NCBI GenBank assembly: GCA_964461995.1
Contig: CAYWXL010000020.1
Location: 1-64,000 of the forward strand
Direction: 5' to 3'
DNA: 64,000 bases
Origin: JALSRK01 sp964461995
GTDB lineage: Bacteria > Acidobacteriota > Terriglobia > Bryobacterales > Bryobacteraceae
Shown: in pieces, positions 17,556-25,460 of the stretch
Position numbering within the stretch: position 1 is the first letter of the stretch
Layout of the letters: every line of letters starts with the position of its first letter
The notes under the pieces: model-generated
The model's database searches: none
What the model saw: the letters and a program-made list of their open reading frames with translations, nothing else
What the model was told of the DNA's origin: nothing
Made by a program: the position numbers and the translations under genes

Positions 17556-18719
17556 ATGACGGCAGTGGCCCGCAAGCTGGCTGTCGCGGCCGGCTTCTCG
17601 ATTCTTTTCCTTTTCGTGTTCGCCGCCAACGCGGCGGCGCAGACGTCCGCTATCGAAGGCGAAGTGATCGGCGAGGACGGCAACCCGGTGAAAGGTGCGC
17701 TGATCCTCATCGAACGGCAGGACATCCGCGGCACGTACAAAGTCAAGACCAACAAAAAAGGCCGCTTCTTCCATGCGGGCCTCCCCTTGGGGACCTACGT
17801 GGTGAAGTGCCTCATCAACGACAGAGTCGTTGACCAAATCAACGGCGTCCGCACTACCCTGGGCGAACCCACCAAGGTGGACTTCGATCTCCAGGCCTTG
17901 GCTCGCAAGCGTCAGGCCCTGCAACAGGCTGCGGCCACCGGACAGCTCACCGAAGAGCAGATGCGCGGCTTGACGCCCGAGCAGCGGGAAGCGCTGAAAC
18001 GGCAAATGGAAGAGCGCGCAAAGGCGATGCGCAAGAACAAGGCGCTGAACGACGCCTACAACGCGGCCATGCAAGCCAAGCAAGCCCGGCAGTGGGACGT
18101 CGCCATCCAGAACTTTCAGAAGGCCACCGAGATCGACCCGAACCAGCACGTCGTCTGGGCGCAGTTGGCCGACACCTACGTGAACAAAGCCAATTCTGTG
18201 GCCGGTCCGGCGCGGCAGGAAGCTCTGAACAAGGCGATTGAAGCGTATCAGAAGGTGCTCGAACTGATGCCGGAGGACGCCGCTTACCACAACAACTTCG
18301 GTTTGGTGCTGGCCCGCGCCGGCCGTTTGGAAGAAGCCCAGGCCGAGCTCAAAAAGGCCGCTGAGTTGAACCCCGCCGATGCCGGCAAGTACTACTACAA
18401 CCTCGGCGCAGTGCTGGTGAACACTGGCAAACAGGACCAGGCCACGGAAGCCTTCAAACAAGCGATCGAAGCTGACCCCACGTATGCCAACGCTTGGTTC
18501 CAGTACGGCATGAGCCTGCTGGCCAAAGCCAAGATCGGAGAAGACGGCTCCATCATTCCGCCGGAAGGCACGAAAGAAGCCCTGCAGAAGTACTTGGAAC
18601 TCGCTCCTAACGGTCCTTACGCCGCCTCGGCCCAGGGCGCTCTCCAGTCCTTGCAAAGCAAAGTGCAGACGGAGTACACAAATCCCGAGGCGAAGAAGAA
18701 GAGACGGAAGAAGAAGTGA
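17556..18719 (+). CDS. Secreted carboxypeptidase-regulatory-like/TPR protein
   Basis: A 387-residue exported protein. A signal peptide ends near residue 28 (FAANAAAQ). Residues about 32-105 form a CarboxypepD_reg-like beta-sandwich (AIEGEVIGEDGNPVKGALI; GRFFHAGLPLGTYVVK), then an Ala/Gln/Arg-rich helical linker, then three to four tetratricopeptide repeats at about 160-340 (AIQNFQKATEIDPNQHVVWA; NNFGLVLARAGRLEEAQAEL; YYYNLGAVLVNTGKQDQATE). The C-terminus is lysine-rich. Such proteins are common in Acidobacteriota and act as periplasmic scaffolds; no catalytic motif is seen. A GGAGG site lies nine bases before the ATG, and an intrinsic terminator follows. Confidence 0.85.
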   Translation: MTAVARKLAVAAGFSILFLFVFAANAAAQTSAIEGEVIGEDGNPVKGALILIERQDIRGTYKVKTNKKGRFFHAGLPLGTYVVKCLINDRVVDQINGVRTTLGEPTKVDFDLQALARKRQALQQAAATGQLTEEQMRGLTPEQREALKRQMEERAKAMRKNKALNDAYNAAMQAKQARQWDVAIQNFQKATEIDPNQHVVWAQLADTYVNKANSVAGPARQEALNKAIEAYQKVLELMPEDAAYHNNFGLVLARAGRLEEAQAELKKAAELNPADAGKYYYNLGAVLVNTGKQDQATEAFKQAIEADPTYANAWFQYGMSLLAKAKIGEDGSIIPPEGTKEALQKYLELAPNGPYAASAQGALQSLQSKVQTEYTNPEAKKKRRKKK

Positions 18720-18780
18720 GCTGCGCCTTTGGGCGCGAAGGAGCACTGTTTGATCCAGTGATGAAGTTTCATTGAGGAGG

Positions 18781-18808
18781 AGGCGCCCCATCTGGGGCGC
18801 CTTTTCGT
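18781..18808 (+). terminator. Intrinsic terminator after the TPR gene, just before the YHS ORF
   Basis: A perfect 9-bp stem AGGCGCCCC/GGGGCGCCT with a 4-base loop and a T-rich tail. It sits 60 bases after the TPR gene and ends within ten bases of the next gene's start codon, so it may also affect expression of that gene. Confidence 0.85.
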
Positions 18809-18814
18809 TTGCCC

Positions 18815-19081
18815 ATGCTCCGGTTTCTGCTCGGTCTGATTATCGCGATCTTCCTGATTACTCTCGTCCGGGCCATCATCGGACTCATCGGGAGGGCCGT
18901 GGCTCAATTGTTCGAGCCGGAGTCCGGGCGTTCCCGCCCTCGCGCCCCGTCCGGCGGGGAGTTGGTCCAGGACCCCGTCTGCGGCATCTACGTCTCCAAT
19001 CAGACGAAAGTCCGCAAGACGGTAAAAGGCAAGACCTACTACTTCTGCTCCGAGAGCTGCCGCGACAAGTTCACCGGATGA
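18815..19081 (+). CDS. Small membrane-anchored YHS/TRASH-type protein
   Basis: An 88-residue protein with one N-terminal membrane helix (LGLIIAIFLITLVRAIIGLI) and a C-terminal metal-binding-like module: DPVCGIYVSNQTKVRKTVKG, then KTYYFCSESCRDKF. The spacing of cysteines (DPVCG...YYFCSESC) is that of YHS/TRASH domains, which in other proteins sense or carry metals such as copper. The role of the stand-alone form is unknown. The ATG lies ten bases after a terminator hairpin and has no close ribosome-binding site, so translation is either weak or driven from a promoter hidden in the hairpin region. A neighbouring aldehyde dehydrogenase gene converges on it. Confidence 0.78.
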   Translation: MLRFLLGLIIAIFLITLVRAIIGLIGRAVAQLFEPESGRSRPRAPSGGELVQDPVCGIYVSNQTKVRKTVKGKTYYFCSESCRDKFTG

Positions 19082-19139
19082 GATTCGGACCGGCCGCCGC
19101 TCGCGGTCGGCGAATCATTCCCCCGTTCGCCCGGTGCTT

Positions 19140-20567
19140 TCATACCCGCCAGCAGATCAGCTTGGGCTCTGTCATCTCCTCGATGGCGTATTTAGGACCC
19201 TCACGCCCGGTTCCGCTCATCTTGACGCCGCCGTACGGCATGTGGTCCACACGGAATTGAGGCACGTCGTTGATCATGAAGCCGCCCACGTGGATCGCCT
19301 GGGCCGCCCGGAATGCTTTTTCGAGATCCCGGGTGTAGATCCCGGCCTGGAGACCGTAATCGGTGGCGTTGGCCATCTCGATCGCCTCGTCCAGACTCTC
19401 GTATGCGTTCACCGCCACCACCGGCCCGAAGGCCTCCCGGCAAGAGATCTTCACCTCCGGCGGCACGTCGGACAACACCGCTGGCTCAACCGTGGCGTAG
19501 CGCCGTTCCCCACCGCATAGCAGCTTGGCTCCCGCCGCCACCGCCTCCTCGATCCACTCCACGATCCGCTTTGCGTCAGCCTCGGTGATCAGCGAACTGA
19601 CGTCGGTCTTCGGATCATGCGGATGCCCAATGACAAGCTGTTTCGTCGCCGTCACGAAACGGTCCAGGAACTCGTCGCGAATACTTCTATGCACATAGAT
19701 CCGCTGCACCGAAATGCAGACCTGGCCCGAGTGAGCGAAGCTCCCGACCACGCACCGCGGCACGGCGGCGTCTAGATCGGCGTCCGGCTCGACGATCACG
19801 GCCGAATTGTTCCCAAGCTCGAGCGTCACCCGCTTCATCCCGGCTTCCCGTTTGATGCCGAGTCCCACCTCTGCGCTCCCGGTGAACGTGACCATGGCGA
19901 TTTCCGGGTGCCGGACGAGCTGCCTGCCGATCGCCCCGCCTGGCCCGGTCACTACATTGAGCGCCCCGTCCGGCAAGCCGCTCTCCCGAAAGATCGCAGC
20001 CATCTTCAGCGCCGTGATCGGAGTGGTGGATGCCGGCTTGTGCACCACCGTGTTGCCCGCCGCGATCGCCGGCCCGATCTTGTGCATGGCGAGGTTCAAC
20101 GGGAAATTGAATGGCGTGATCGCGGCCACGACCCCGATGGGCTCCCGCACGGTGATCGCCATCCGGCCCTTGCCGGCAGGCGACGCTTCCATCGGAACCA
20201 CCTCGCCCGCCAACCGGCGCGCCTCCTCCGCCGAGAAGGTGAGCGTCGAAATGGATCGCTGCACCTCGATGCGCGCCTCCTTGATTGGTTTCCCGCTCTC
20301 CGAGCTGATTGTCAGCGCCATCTCCTCGCGGCGCTCGCCCAGCAGGTCGGCCGCCTTGGCGAGGATCGAGGCGCGCTCGGCCAGCGTCAGGTCTCGCATG
20401 AGGCTCCGCAGTTCCGCCGCCGCGGCCACGGCGGCTTCCACCTCCCGCTCGCCCGCCGCGAATACCGTCCCCACCTCTGAACCGTCGTACGGCAGGGTAA
20501 CCGGGAGCCGGGTATCGGTCCTGACGGGTTCTCCGCCGATCCACATGGGGTATTCCATGTCCTTCAT
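19140..20567 (-). CDS. NAD(P)-dependent aldehyde dehydrogenase
   Basis: A 475-residue soluble enzyme of the usual ALDH superfamily length. FTGSAEVG marks the cofactor loop, TLELGNN carries the general-base glutamate, and SGQVCISVQRIYV holds the catalytic cysteine; EAFGPVVAV and PYGGVKMSGTGREG complete the signature. It oxidises an aldehyde to its acid. The pattern is closest to lactaldehyde/succinate-semialdehyde-type or phosphorylating-like group members, but the substrate cannot be fixed. It appears to be a lone gene; an alternative start lies at the ATG three codons later. Confidence 0.88.
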   Translation of the reverse strand: MKDMEYPMWIGGEPVRTDTRLPVTLPYDGSEVGTVFAAGEREVEAAVAAAAELRSLMRDLTLAERASILAKAADLLGERREEMALTISSESGKPIKEARIEVQRSISTLTFSAEEARRLAGEVVPMEASPAGKGRMAITVREPIGVVAAITPFNFPLNLAMHKIGPAIAAGNTVVHKPASTTPITALKMAAIFRESGLPDGALNVVTGPGGAIGRQLVRHPEIAMVTFTGSAEVGLGIKREAGMKRVTLELGNNSAVIVEPDADLDAAVPRCVVGSFAHSGQVCISVQRIYVHRSIRDEFLDRFVTATKQLVIGHPHDPKTDVSSLITEADAKRIVEWIEEAVAAGAKLLCGGERRYATVEPAVLSDVPPEVKISCREAFGPVVAVNAYESLDEAIEMANATDYGLQAGIYTRDLEKAFRAAQAIHVGGFMINDVPQFRVDHMPYGGVKMSGTGREGPKYAIEEMTEPKLICWRV

Positions 20568-20668
20568 GATAGGAAAACATTCTGGCCCCCAGGCGCTCTT
20601 GGTTTGTCGCCGTTCTTGCGGCGAGGCCGTTGGCGATCTTGGACCGTATCCCCCGGGGCCCGCTTCCT

Positions 20669-21799
20669 TTACGTGGAAGGTTCAGCTTCCGGCGCCTCGC
20701 TCATCGGGTGGATCTCCTCGAACGGCTCCCGGCGGTGCAAGGAGAAGTACGCCGCCAGCATCACCACCATCGCGAGCCCGATCAGCGCCAGGAACGCCGT
20801 CAAGCGCCCCACCATGCGGATCGAGGCGAAGGCGTCCCGGGCGTCTTGGGAAACCAACACCACCCAGCTCAGATTCCGGTAATCCTCCTTGAGTCCCGTG
20901 TCTGCGAACCCGATCAGGCGCCGGCCCTGCTCCGGCACCGATGTGACGAGGTATCCCGTCTGCCGGCCCTCGATCGTGCGCAGGCTGTCCTGCACCGCCA
21001 GCAGCTCCGGCGAGGTCATCTTCACCGCCAGGCTTGCTTCGGGCGCCGCGATCACGGTACCGTCCTCCTTCACCAGGCTCACATGCAGGTTCAGCGGCGG
21101 ATGAGGCTCGTTCACGAAAGCGAACAGGCTCGATACATCTACGAGTGCGTCTACGGTCCCAATGAAGCGGTTCGTCCCGGCTTCGAGGATCGGAACGCCG
21201 ACACCGATGTAGCTGGACCGCGTCACGTCGTCATAGAGAACATCGGTGATGTTCACCGCGCCCCTCCCGTCGGCGTAAATCGCCTGCCAGTACTCCTCGT
21301 CGGCCTGGAAATAGTCCAGGGTCTTGTGCGTGGCCGCCACGGTCGCGCCGCGGGCGTCGGTCACCGTAATGCGGAGAATACGCGGATCCAACTCCTGGTA
21401 CCGCCGCAGCCACATCGATGCCCGGGAAGCCAGGATCCGGTTGACGAGAGACTCGGCGGCCGGGCTGTTCCATTTCGCTTCGATGCGTTGGATCCGCTCG
21501 GCGATCGTCTCCTCCGGCAGTCCAGCATAGCCGCGGTTCGCCGTTTCCACCGCCTCGACCAGCGCCGGGGCAGCGGCGATCCCGCCCACTTGTAATACGC
21601 GTTCGTGGATGAAGTCCGAAATCTCCTTCGCGGTCGATTCCGCAAAGATCTTGAAATGTGTCCCGATGGTCCGGCTGAGTTCTTTGTCACTGGTGGTGAT
21701 GGCGTACAGCGCCGCCACAGATATCGGCACGACGGTTACCAGCAGTCCGATCAGCAGGCGCCGGAATGAGATACGAAACTCGAAACTTTCGGTGGGCAT
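20669..21799 (-). CDS. Membrane protein with extracytoplasmic dCache-like sensor and no output domain
   Basis: The start was moved to the ATG eight bases after a GAGGAGGG site, giving 376 residues. An N-terminal membrane helix (LLIGLLVTVVPISVAALYAI) is followed by about 270 extracytoplasmic residues resembling a double Cache sensor: LDPRILRITVTDARG, DYFQADEEYWQAIYADGRG, SSYIGVGVPILEAG and TVDALVDVSSLFAFV. A second helix (LTAFLALIGLAMVVMLAAYF) ends near the C-terminus, after which only some 30 residues remain. Normally a kinase, GGDEF or chemotaxis module would follow; here none does. It may signal through a partner protein or be a ligand-binding relic. Confidence 0.75.
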   Translation of the reverse strand: MPTESFEFRISFRRLLIGLLVTVVPISVAALYAITTSDKELSRTIGTHFKIFAESTAKEISDFIHERVLQVGGIAAAPALVEAVETANRGYAGLPEETIAERIQRIEAKWNSPAAESLVNRILASRASMWLRRYQELDPRILRITVTDARGATVAATHKTLDYFQADEEYWQAIYADGRGAVNITDVLYDDVTRSSYIGVGVPILEAGTNRFIGTVDALVDVSSLFAFVNEPHPPLNLHVSLVKEDGTVIAAPEASLAVKMTSPELLAVQDSLRTIEGRQTGYLVTSVPEQGRRLIGFADTGLKEDYRNLSWVVLVSQDARDAFASIRMVGRLTAFLALIGLAMVVMLAAYFSLHRREPFEEIHPMSEAPEAEPST

Positions 21800-21968
21800 G
21801 GTTCCCTCCTCGACTGTGTGGATGAACAAGAGTTAGGCCGCCCGGCCGGCGGCGGGGATCACCGCTGGAGACGCGGCCCAGAGCAGTGTGAGGAGGTTGC
21901 ACGAACACCTCCGCCCCCAGAATACGGGAAGAATCAGACGTCGGCGGACTTTTTTCGCAGCGCCCGCT

Positions 21969-22163
21969 CTATCCGATCGCCTTCAACAGCCGCGCCGGCA
22001 AGGTCACCACGGCCCAGACGAGCTCCAGCGCCGCTCCCACGGCGAGCCCTGCCAGCCGGAACGGAAGCAGCAGCACCCAAACGATTGGATAGGCGATGAG
22101 CGCCAGCAGCGCCAACGGCCAGCAGAGTACGAAGAGAATGCACCAAAGAAGGAACGTCAGCAT
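21969..22163 (-). CDS. Small hydrophobic membrane protein, two helices
   Basis: A 64-residue frame made almost entirely of two hydrophobic stretches separated by a PFRLAG turn: LLWCILFVLCWPLALLALIA with YPIVWVLLLP, and AVGAALELVWAVVTLP. No family recognised. It lies between lipA and the Cache protein on the same strand. The composition and intact frame argue for a real gene, but it is short and lacks a clear ribosome-binding site. Confidence 0.5.
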   Translation of the reverse strand: MLTFLLWCILFVLCWPLALLALIAYPIVWVLLLPFRLAGLAVGAALELVWAVVTLPARLLKAIG

Positions 22164-22230
22164 TTCCGCCCTCTACCAAACTAAATACGGAGAGCCCTGC
22201 GATTCGTTCCTTCGATCGGCGCCCCGGGGG

Positions 22231-23121
22231 TCAAGCCGTGCGTCCGAACGCCGCCTCCTCAGCTTCCCGCGCATGGTAGGAGCTGCGCACCAGCGGCCCG
22301 GACTCAACATGGGAGAACCCCATCGCCCGGCCTGCCTTGGCGTATTCGGCGAACTCCTCCGGCAGCACGTACCGCGCAATGGGCAAGTGGTTCGGGGACG
22401 GGCGTAGATATTGCCCGATCGTGACGACGTCCACCCGGCTTCGCCGCAGGTCCCGCAGCACGTCCAACACCTCGCTCGGCGTCTCCCCCAAGCCGACCAT
22501 TAGGCCGCTCTTGGTCGGCACTTCCGGAGCGATTCGCTTCGCCCTGTCCAGCAGTTCGAGCGAACGCTCGTATCGGGCGCCCGAACGCACCTTGCGGTAC
22601 AGCCTCGGCACCGTCTCCACGTTGTGGTTCAGCACGTCCGGCCGGGCCGCCATTACCGTTTCGAGCGCCTCGCGCGAACCCTGGAAGTCAGGGATCAGCA
22701 CCTCAACCCGGCAGCCGGGCGAGCGCTCCCGGATGGCTCGAATCGTCAGGGCGAACAGCTCGGCGCCGCCGTCCGGCCGGTCGTCCCGGTTCACGCTCGT
22801 CACCACCGCGTACCGCAGTCCCAGCGCCGCCACCGCCTCGGCCACACGCCGCGGCTCGTCGTAGTCCACCGCCCCGGGCCTGCCGCTTTGCACCGCGCAG
22901 AAGCCGCACCGCCGCGTGCAGACGTTGCCCAGGATCATAAACGTCGCCGTGCGGTGATTCCAGCACTCGCCGATGTTCGGGCAGGCGGCGCTCTCGCACA
23001 CGGTGTGCAGCCGCAGCCCGCCCACCAGCTCCTTCAGCTCGCGGTAGTTCTCGCCCACCGGGGCCGGAGCGCGCAGCCATCGCGGCCGCGGGGCGGGCTT
23101 TTCCTGGATCGTTACCAGCAC
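22231..23121 (-). CDS. lipA: Lipoyl synthase
   Basis: LipA is a radical-SAM enzyme that inserts two sulfurs into protein-bound octanoyl groups to make lipoate for pyruvate and 2-oxoacid dehydrogenases and the glycine-cleavage system. The 296-residue protein has both cysteine clusters: CESAACPNIGEC (auxiliary cluster) and CTRRCGFC (radical SAM CxxxCxxC), and the C-terminal RSSYHA motif that supplies the serine ligand. It starts at GTG, six bases after the stop codon of the formimidoyltransferase gene, with GAGGG as binding site, so it is the third gene of that operon. No lipB is nearby. Confidence 0.96.
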   Translation of the reverse strand: MLVTIQEKPAPRPRWLRAPAPVGENYRELKELVGGLRLHTVCESAACPNIGECWNHRTATFMILGNVCTRRCGFCAVQSGRPGAVDYDEPRRVAEAVAALGLRYAVVTSVNRDDRPDGGAELFALTIRAIRERSPGCRVEVLIPDFQGSREALETVMAARPDVLNHNVETVPRLYRKVRSGARYERSLELLDRAKRIAPEVPTKSGLMVGLGETPSEVLDVLRDLRRSRVDVVTIGQYLRPSPNHLPIARYVLPEEFAEYAKAGRAMGFSHVESGPLVRSSYHAREAEEAAFGRTA

Positions 23122-23127
23122 TTGCCC

Positions 23128-24039
23128 TCATTGTAGCCCGCAGGCCTCGAGCCGGTTCTCGAGCACCGCGTCGGGCTTCAGGTTCTCCCACTTCAGATCC
23201 ACCCCCGAGGCCATCTCCAGCGCCCGGCGCGGGATCAGTCCCACGATCTCGCTCGAATGGATCCCCACGCTTTCCCGCTCCGCCTCCCGGGCTACGGCGA
23301 GGAAGACTTCGTGCAACGGCGTGGCTTCGTAGTCGGTGAGGTTCATCGAAACTTGCGCCAGCCCGCGATGCGGCAGATAGACCCCCATCGCCTGGACATG
23401 GGGCAGCCCGCCCGAGGAGGCGCGGATGCGCCGCGCGATCCGCTCGGCCACGGCCACGTCGGGCGTATCCAGCAGAACGTTGTAGGCGATCATGACCCTC
23501 CGCGCCCCCGCCGCCGTCGCCCCCGCCGTCGGATGAAGCCGGGGCCCGCCGATGTCCGGCGCTTTCTCCGGATCCCGCGCCGCCGCCTCCCGCAGCGCTT
23601 CGAAACCGCCGCGGCGGATCTCCGCCAGCCGCCGCCGCTCCGGCCGCCGCGCCGCCGCCCCGTAAAGGTAAACCGGGATGCGGTGTTCTTCCCAAATACG
23701 CTCGCCGGCGCGCACCGCCAGCCGAGCGCACTCCTCGAGCGAAATGCCGCGCAGCGGCACGAACGGCAGCACGTCGAGGGCTCCGATGCGCGGATGGACG
23801 CCCCGGTGGCGGTTCAAATCGATCAGCTCCGCTGCCTTCCCGGCCAGCCGTATTCCCGCTTCCACCACGGCCTCAGGAGGCCCGGCCAGGGTAAATACCG
23901 TGCGGTTGTGGTCCGCGTCGCTGTGCCGGTCCAGAAGATGAGCCCCTTCGACGGAACAAGCGGCGGCCAGCTCCTCGATTTTCGCCGCGTCCCGCCCTTC
24001 GGAGACGTTCGGCACGCATTCCACCAACGCGCCGCTCAC
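23128..24039 (-). CDS. ftcD: Glutamate formimidoyltransferase
   Basis: The start is the GTG in a GTGA overlap with the stop of the upstream HutI-like gene, giving 303 residues; the open frame further upstream is antisense-like and was excluded. LVECVPNVSEGRD opens the protein and RHRGVHPRIGALDVLPFVP carries the conserved histidine of the active site. The family transfers the formimino group of formiminoglutamate to tetrahydrofolate, the last step of one histidine degradation route. Only the transferase domain is present, without the cyclodeaminase domain of the mammalian enzyme, as in many bacteria. It is the middle gene of the operon. Confidence 0.92.
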   Translation of the reverse strand: MSGALVECVPNVSEGRDAAKIEELAAACSVEGAHLLDRHSDADHNRTVFTLAGPPEAVVEAGIRLAGKAAELIDLNRHRGVHPRIGALDVLPFVPLRGISLEECARLAVRAGERIWEEHRIPVYLYGAAARRPERRRLAEIRRGGFEALREAAARDPEKAPDIGGPRLHPTAGATAAGARRVMIAYNVLLDTPDVAVAERIARRIRASSGGLPHVQAMGVYLPHRGLAQVSMNLTDYEATPLHEVFLAVAREAERESVGIHSSEIVGLIPRRALEMASGVDLKWENLKPDAVLENRLEACGLQ

Positions 24040-25292
24040 GGGAACTCCATCCTCGGGTAAATCACGCTGCCGGCCTTCATGACCATGGCGACAAGGTTCA
24101 TTCCGAAATGATACGGGATCTCCCGGTAGTCGGCGGCGTTCAGCATGATCAGATCGGCTTGTTTGCCTGCTTCGAGACTCCCGATGCGCTCCCCCTGCCC
24201 GATCGCCCACGCGCCGTTGATCGTGGCCGCCGTCACCGCCTCGGCCGGGTGCATTCCATTCTCGGCGCACGCAAGGGAAAGGATCGCCGGCATGCTGCAA
24301 CTCGGACACTCGTGCGCGCTATATCCCGATGCCAGCGCCACCGCGGCTCCGGCGTCGATCAGCGCCCGCGCCGGCGTCCGCCGCTCCCGCATCAGGTGGA
24401 AGCAAACGCCGGGGGTCAATGTCACCACCGGCCCTGCCGCCAAACGCTCGACGTCATCCGCGGCGAACTCGCCTGGACCGTCCAAGCTCACCGCTCCCGC
24501 TGATAGCGCCGCCCGCGCCGCGGCTCCGGCGTCACCCTCTCCCGCGGTGACCTTCGGCGCAAAACCGAGCCGCCGCGCCGCCTCGAGATATGCCACCGCC
24601 GGCTCAGGAGGAAAACCTCCGTCCCCCACCCTCACGTCTACGAAACGCGCCAGCTTCAGCCGCCGGATCTTCGGCAGCACGCTGTCGGCAAGATGCGTTA
24701 GGTATACGCCAGGCGCCCGGGCGCCCTCCGGCGGCGCCACATTGGCCCCGAAGAACGAGACCACGACCTCTAGCGGCCGGTTGTGGAGAGCGTTCGCAGC
24801 CCGCAAGACCTTCAGTTCCGCCTTTTCGTCCAGCCCGAGTCCCGACAGCGCCGCGACGGTGGTCGTTCCGTGCCGGATGAATTCCCGCGCCGCCCGCCGG
24901 CCTAACATCTCCAGCCGGGGCCGCGTCGAAGACCGCACCACCCGCATCGGTCCCGCCAGCCGCTCGAGCAAGTCCGCCGAGCCGCCGGGGTTCCTGAGGC
25001 GCGCCTCGTACTCGTCGAGGAGGGGAGGTCCGCAGATCAAGTGTGTCCGGGCGTCCACGAACCCCGGCAACACGATCCGCCCATCGGCGCTGATTTCCAC
25101 GGCGTCGCGGGCCGCGGCGAGATTCTCGACCCGTCGGCCCGGCCCGACCTGCTCGATCGTCTTGCCGCAGATCAGTAGGGCTCCGTCTTCGATGATGGCC
25201 AGTTCCCGCATCGCGGAGCCGCGGCGCGGCCCCGCCGGGCCCCGCAGCGTAACCAGTTGCCGGGCCCCCCGGAGCAATATCCGCTTCCTCAT
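24036..25292 (-). CDS. HutI-like amidohydrolase homologue lacking most metal ligands
   Basis: A 418-residue protein that aligns along its full length with imidazolonepropionase: LPGFVD, LDEKAELKVLRAANAL, FFGANVAPPE, AATINGAWAIG, GKQADLIML, DYREIPYHFGMN. Yet key positions differ: HxH is R82-T-H84, the third ligand in KxHADE is Thr249 (KVTAGE), the catalytic histidine of SADH is Gly272, and the aspartate of ATDFNPGS is Gly323 (ASGYSAHE). Only Glu252 and His84 remain. HutI opens the imidazolone ring in histidine degradation; this protein probably cannot do so by the known mechanism. It is translationally coupled to glutamate formimidoyltransferase, so a linked role is likely. Confidence 0.8.
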   Translation of the reverse strand: MRKRILLRGARQLVTLRGPAGPRRGSAMRELAIIEDGALLICGKTIEQVGPGRRVENLAAARDAVEISADGRIVLPGFVDARTHLICGPPLLDEYEARLRNPGGSADLLERLAGPMRVVRSSTRPRLEMLGRRAAREFIRHGTTTVAALSGLGLDEKAELKVLRAANALHNRPLEVVVSFFGANVAPPEGARAPGVYLTHLADSVLPKIRRLKLARFVDVRVGDGGFPPEPAVAYLEAARRLGFAPKVTAGEGDAGAAARAALSAGAVSLDGPGEFAADDVERLAAGPVVTLTPGVCFHLMRERRTPARALIDAGAAVALASGYSAHECPSCSMPAILSLACAENGMHPAEAVTAATINGAWAIGQGERIGSLEAGKQADLIMLNAADYREIPYHFGMNLVAMVMKAGSVIYPRMEFP

Positions 25293-25460
25293 GAGTCGGC
25301 GGCGTTCAGAGCGCCGTCCGGCGCGCCCCCTCTGTCACCCGGGTCACGCCGCACCCACCGCCTTAATGGAAGGCTCTCGAACAATAGTTGACCGGAATGT
25401 AGGCTAGCATCGTCCGGATCGGGAATCAATTCCAGTAGAATCGCCCTAGTGGAGGTCAGC

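Noticed and set aside
17361..18791. 476-residue open frame on the minus strand
   Set aside because: It is antisense to the secreted TPR protein, whose frame has a signal peptide, TPR motifs and a ribosome-binding site. The antisense frame is Leu/Arg/His-rich with no family motif.
24145..25407. 420-residue plus-strand frame
   Set aside because: Antisense to the HutI-like gene; Ser/Arg/Pro/Ala-rich, no motif, while the minus-strand frame aligns with HutI.
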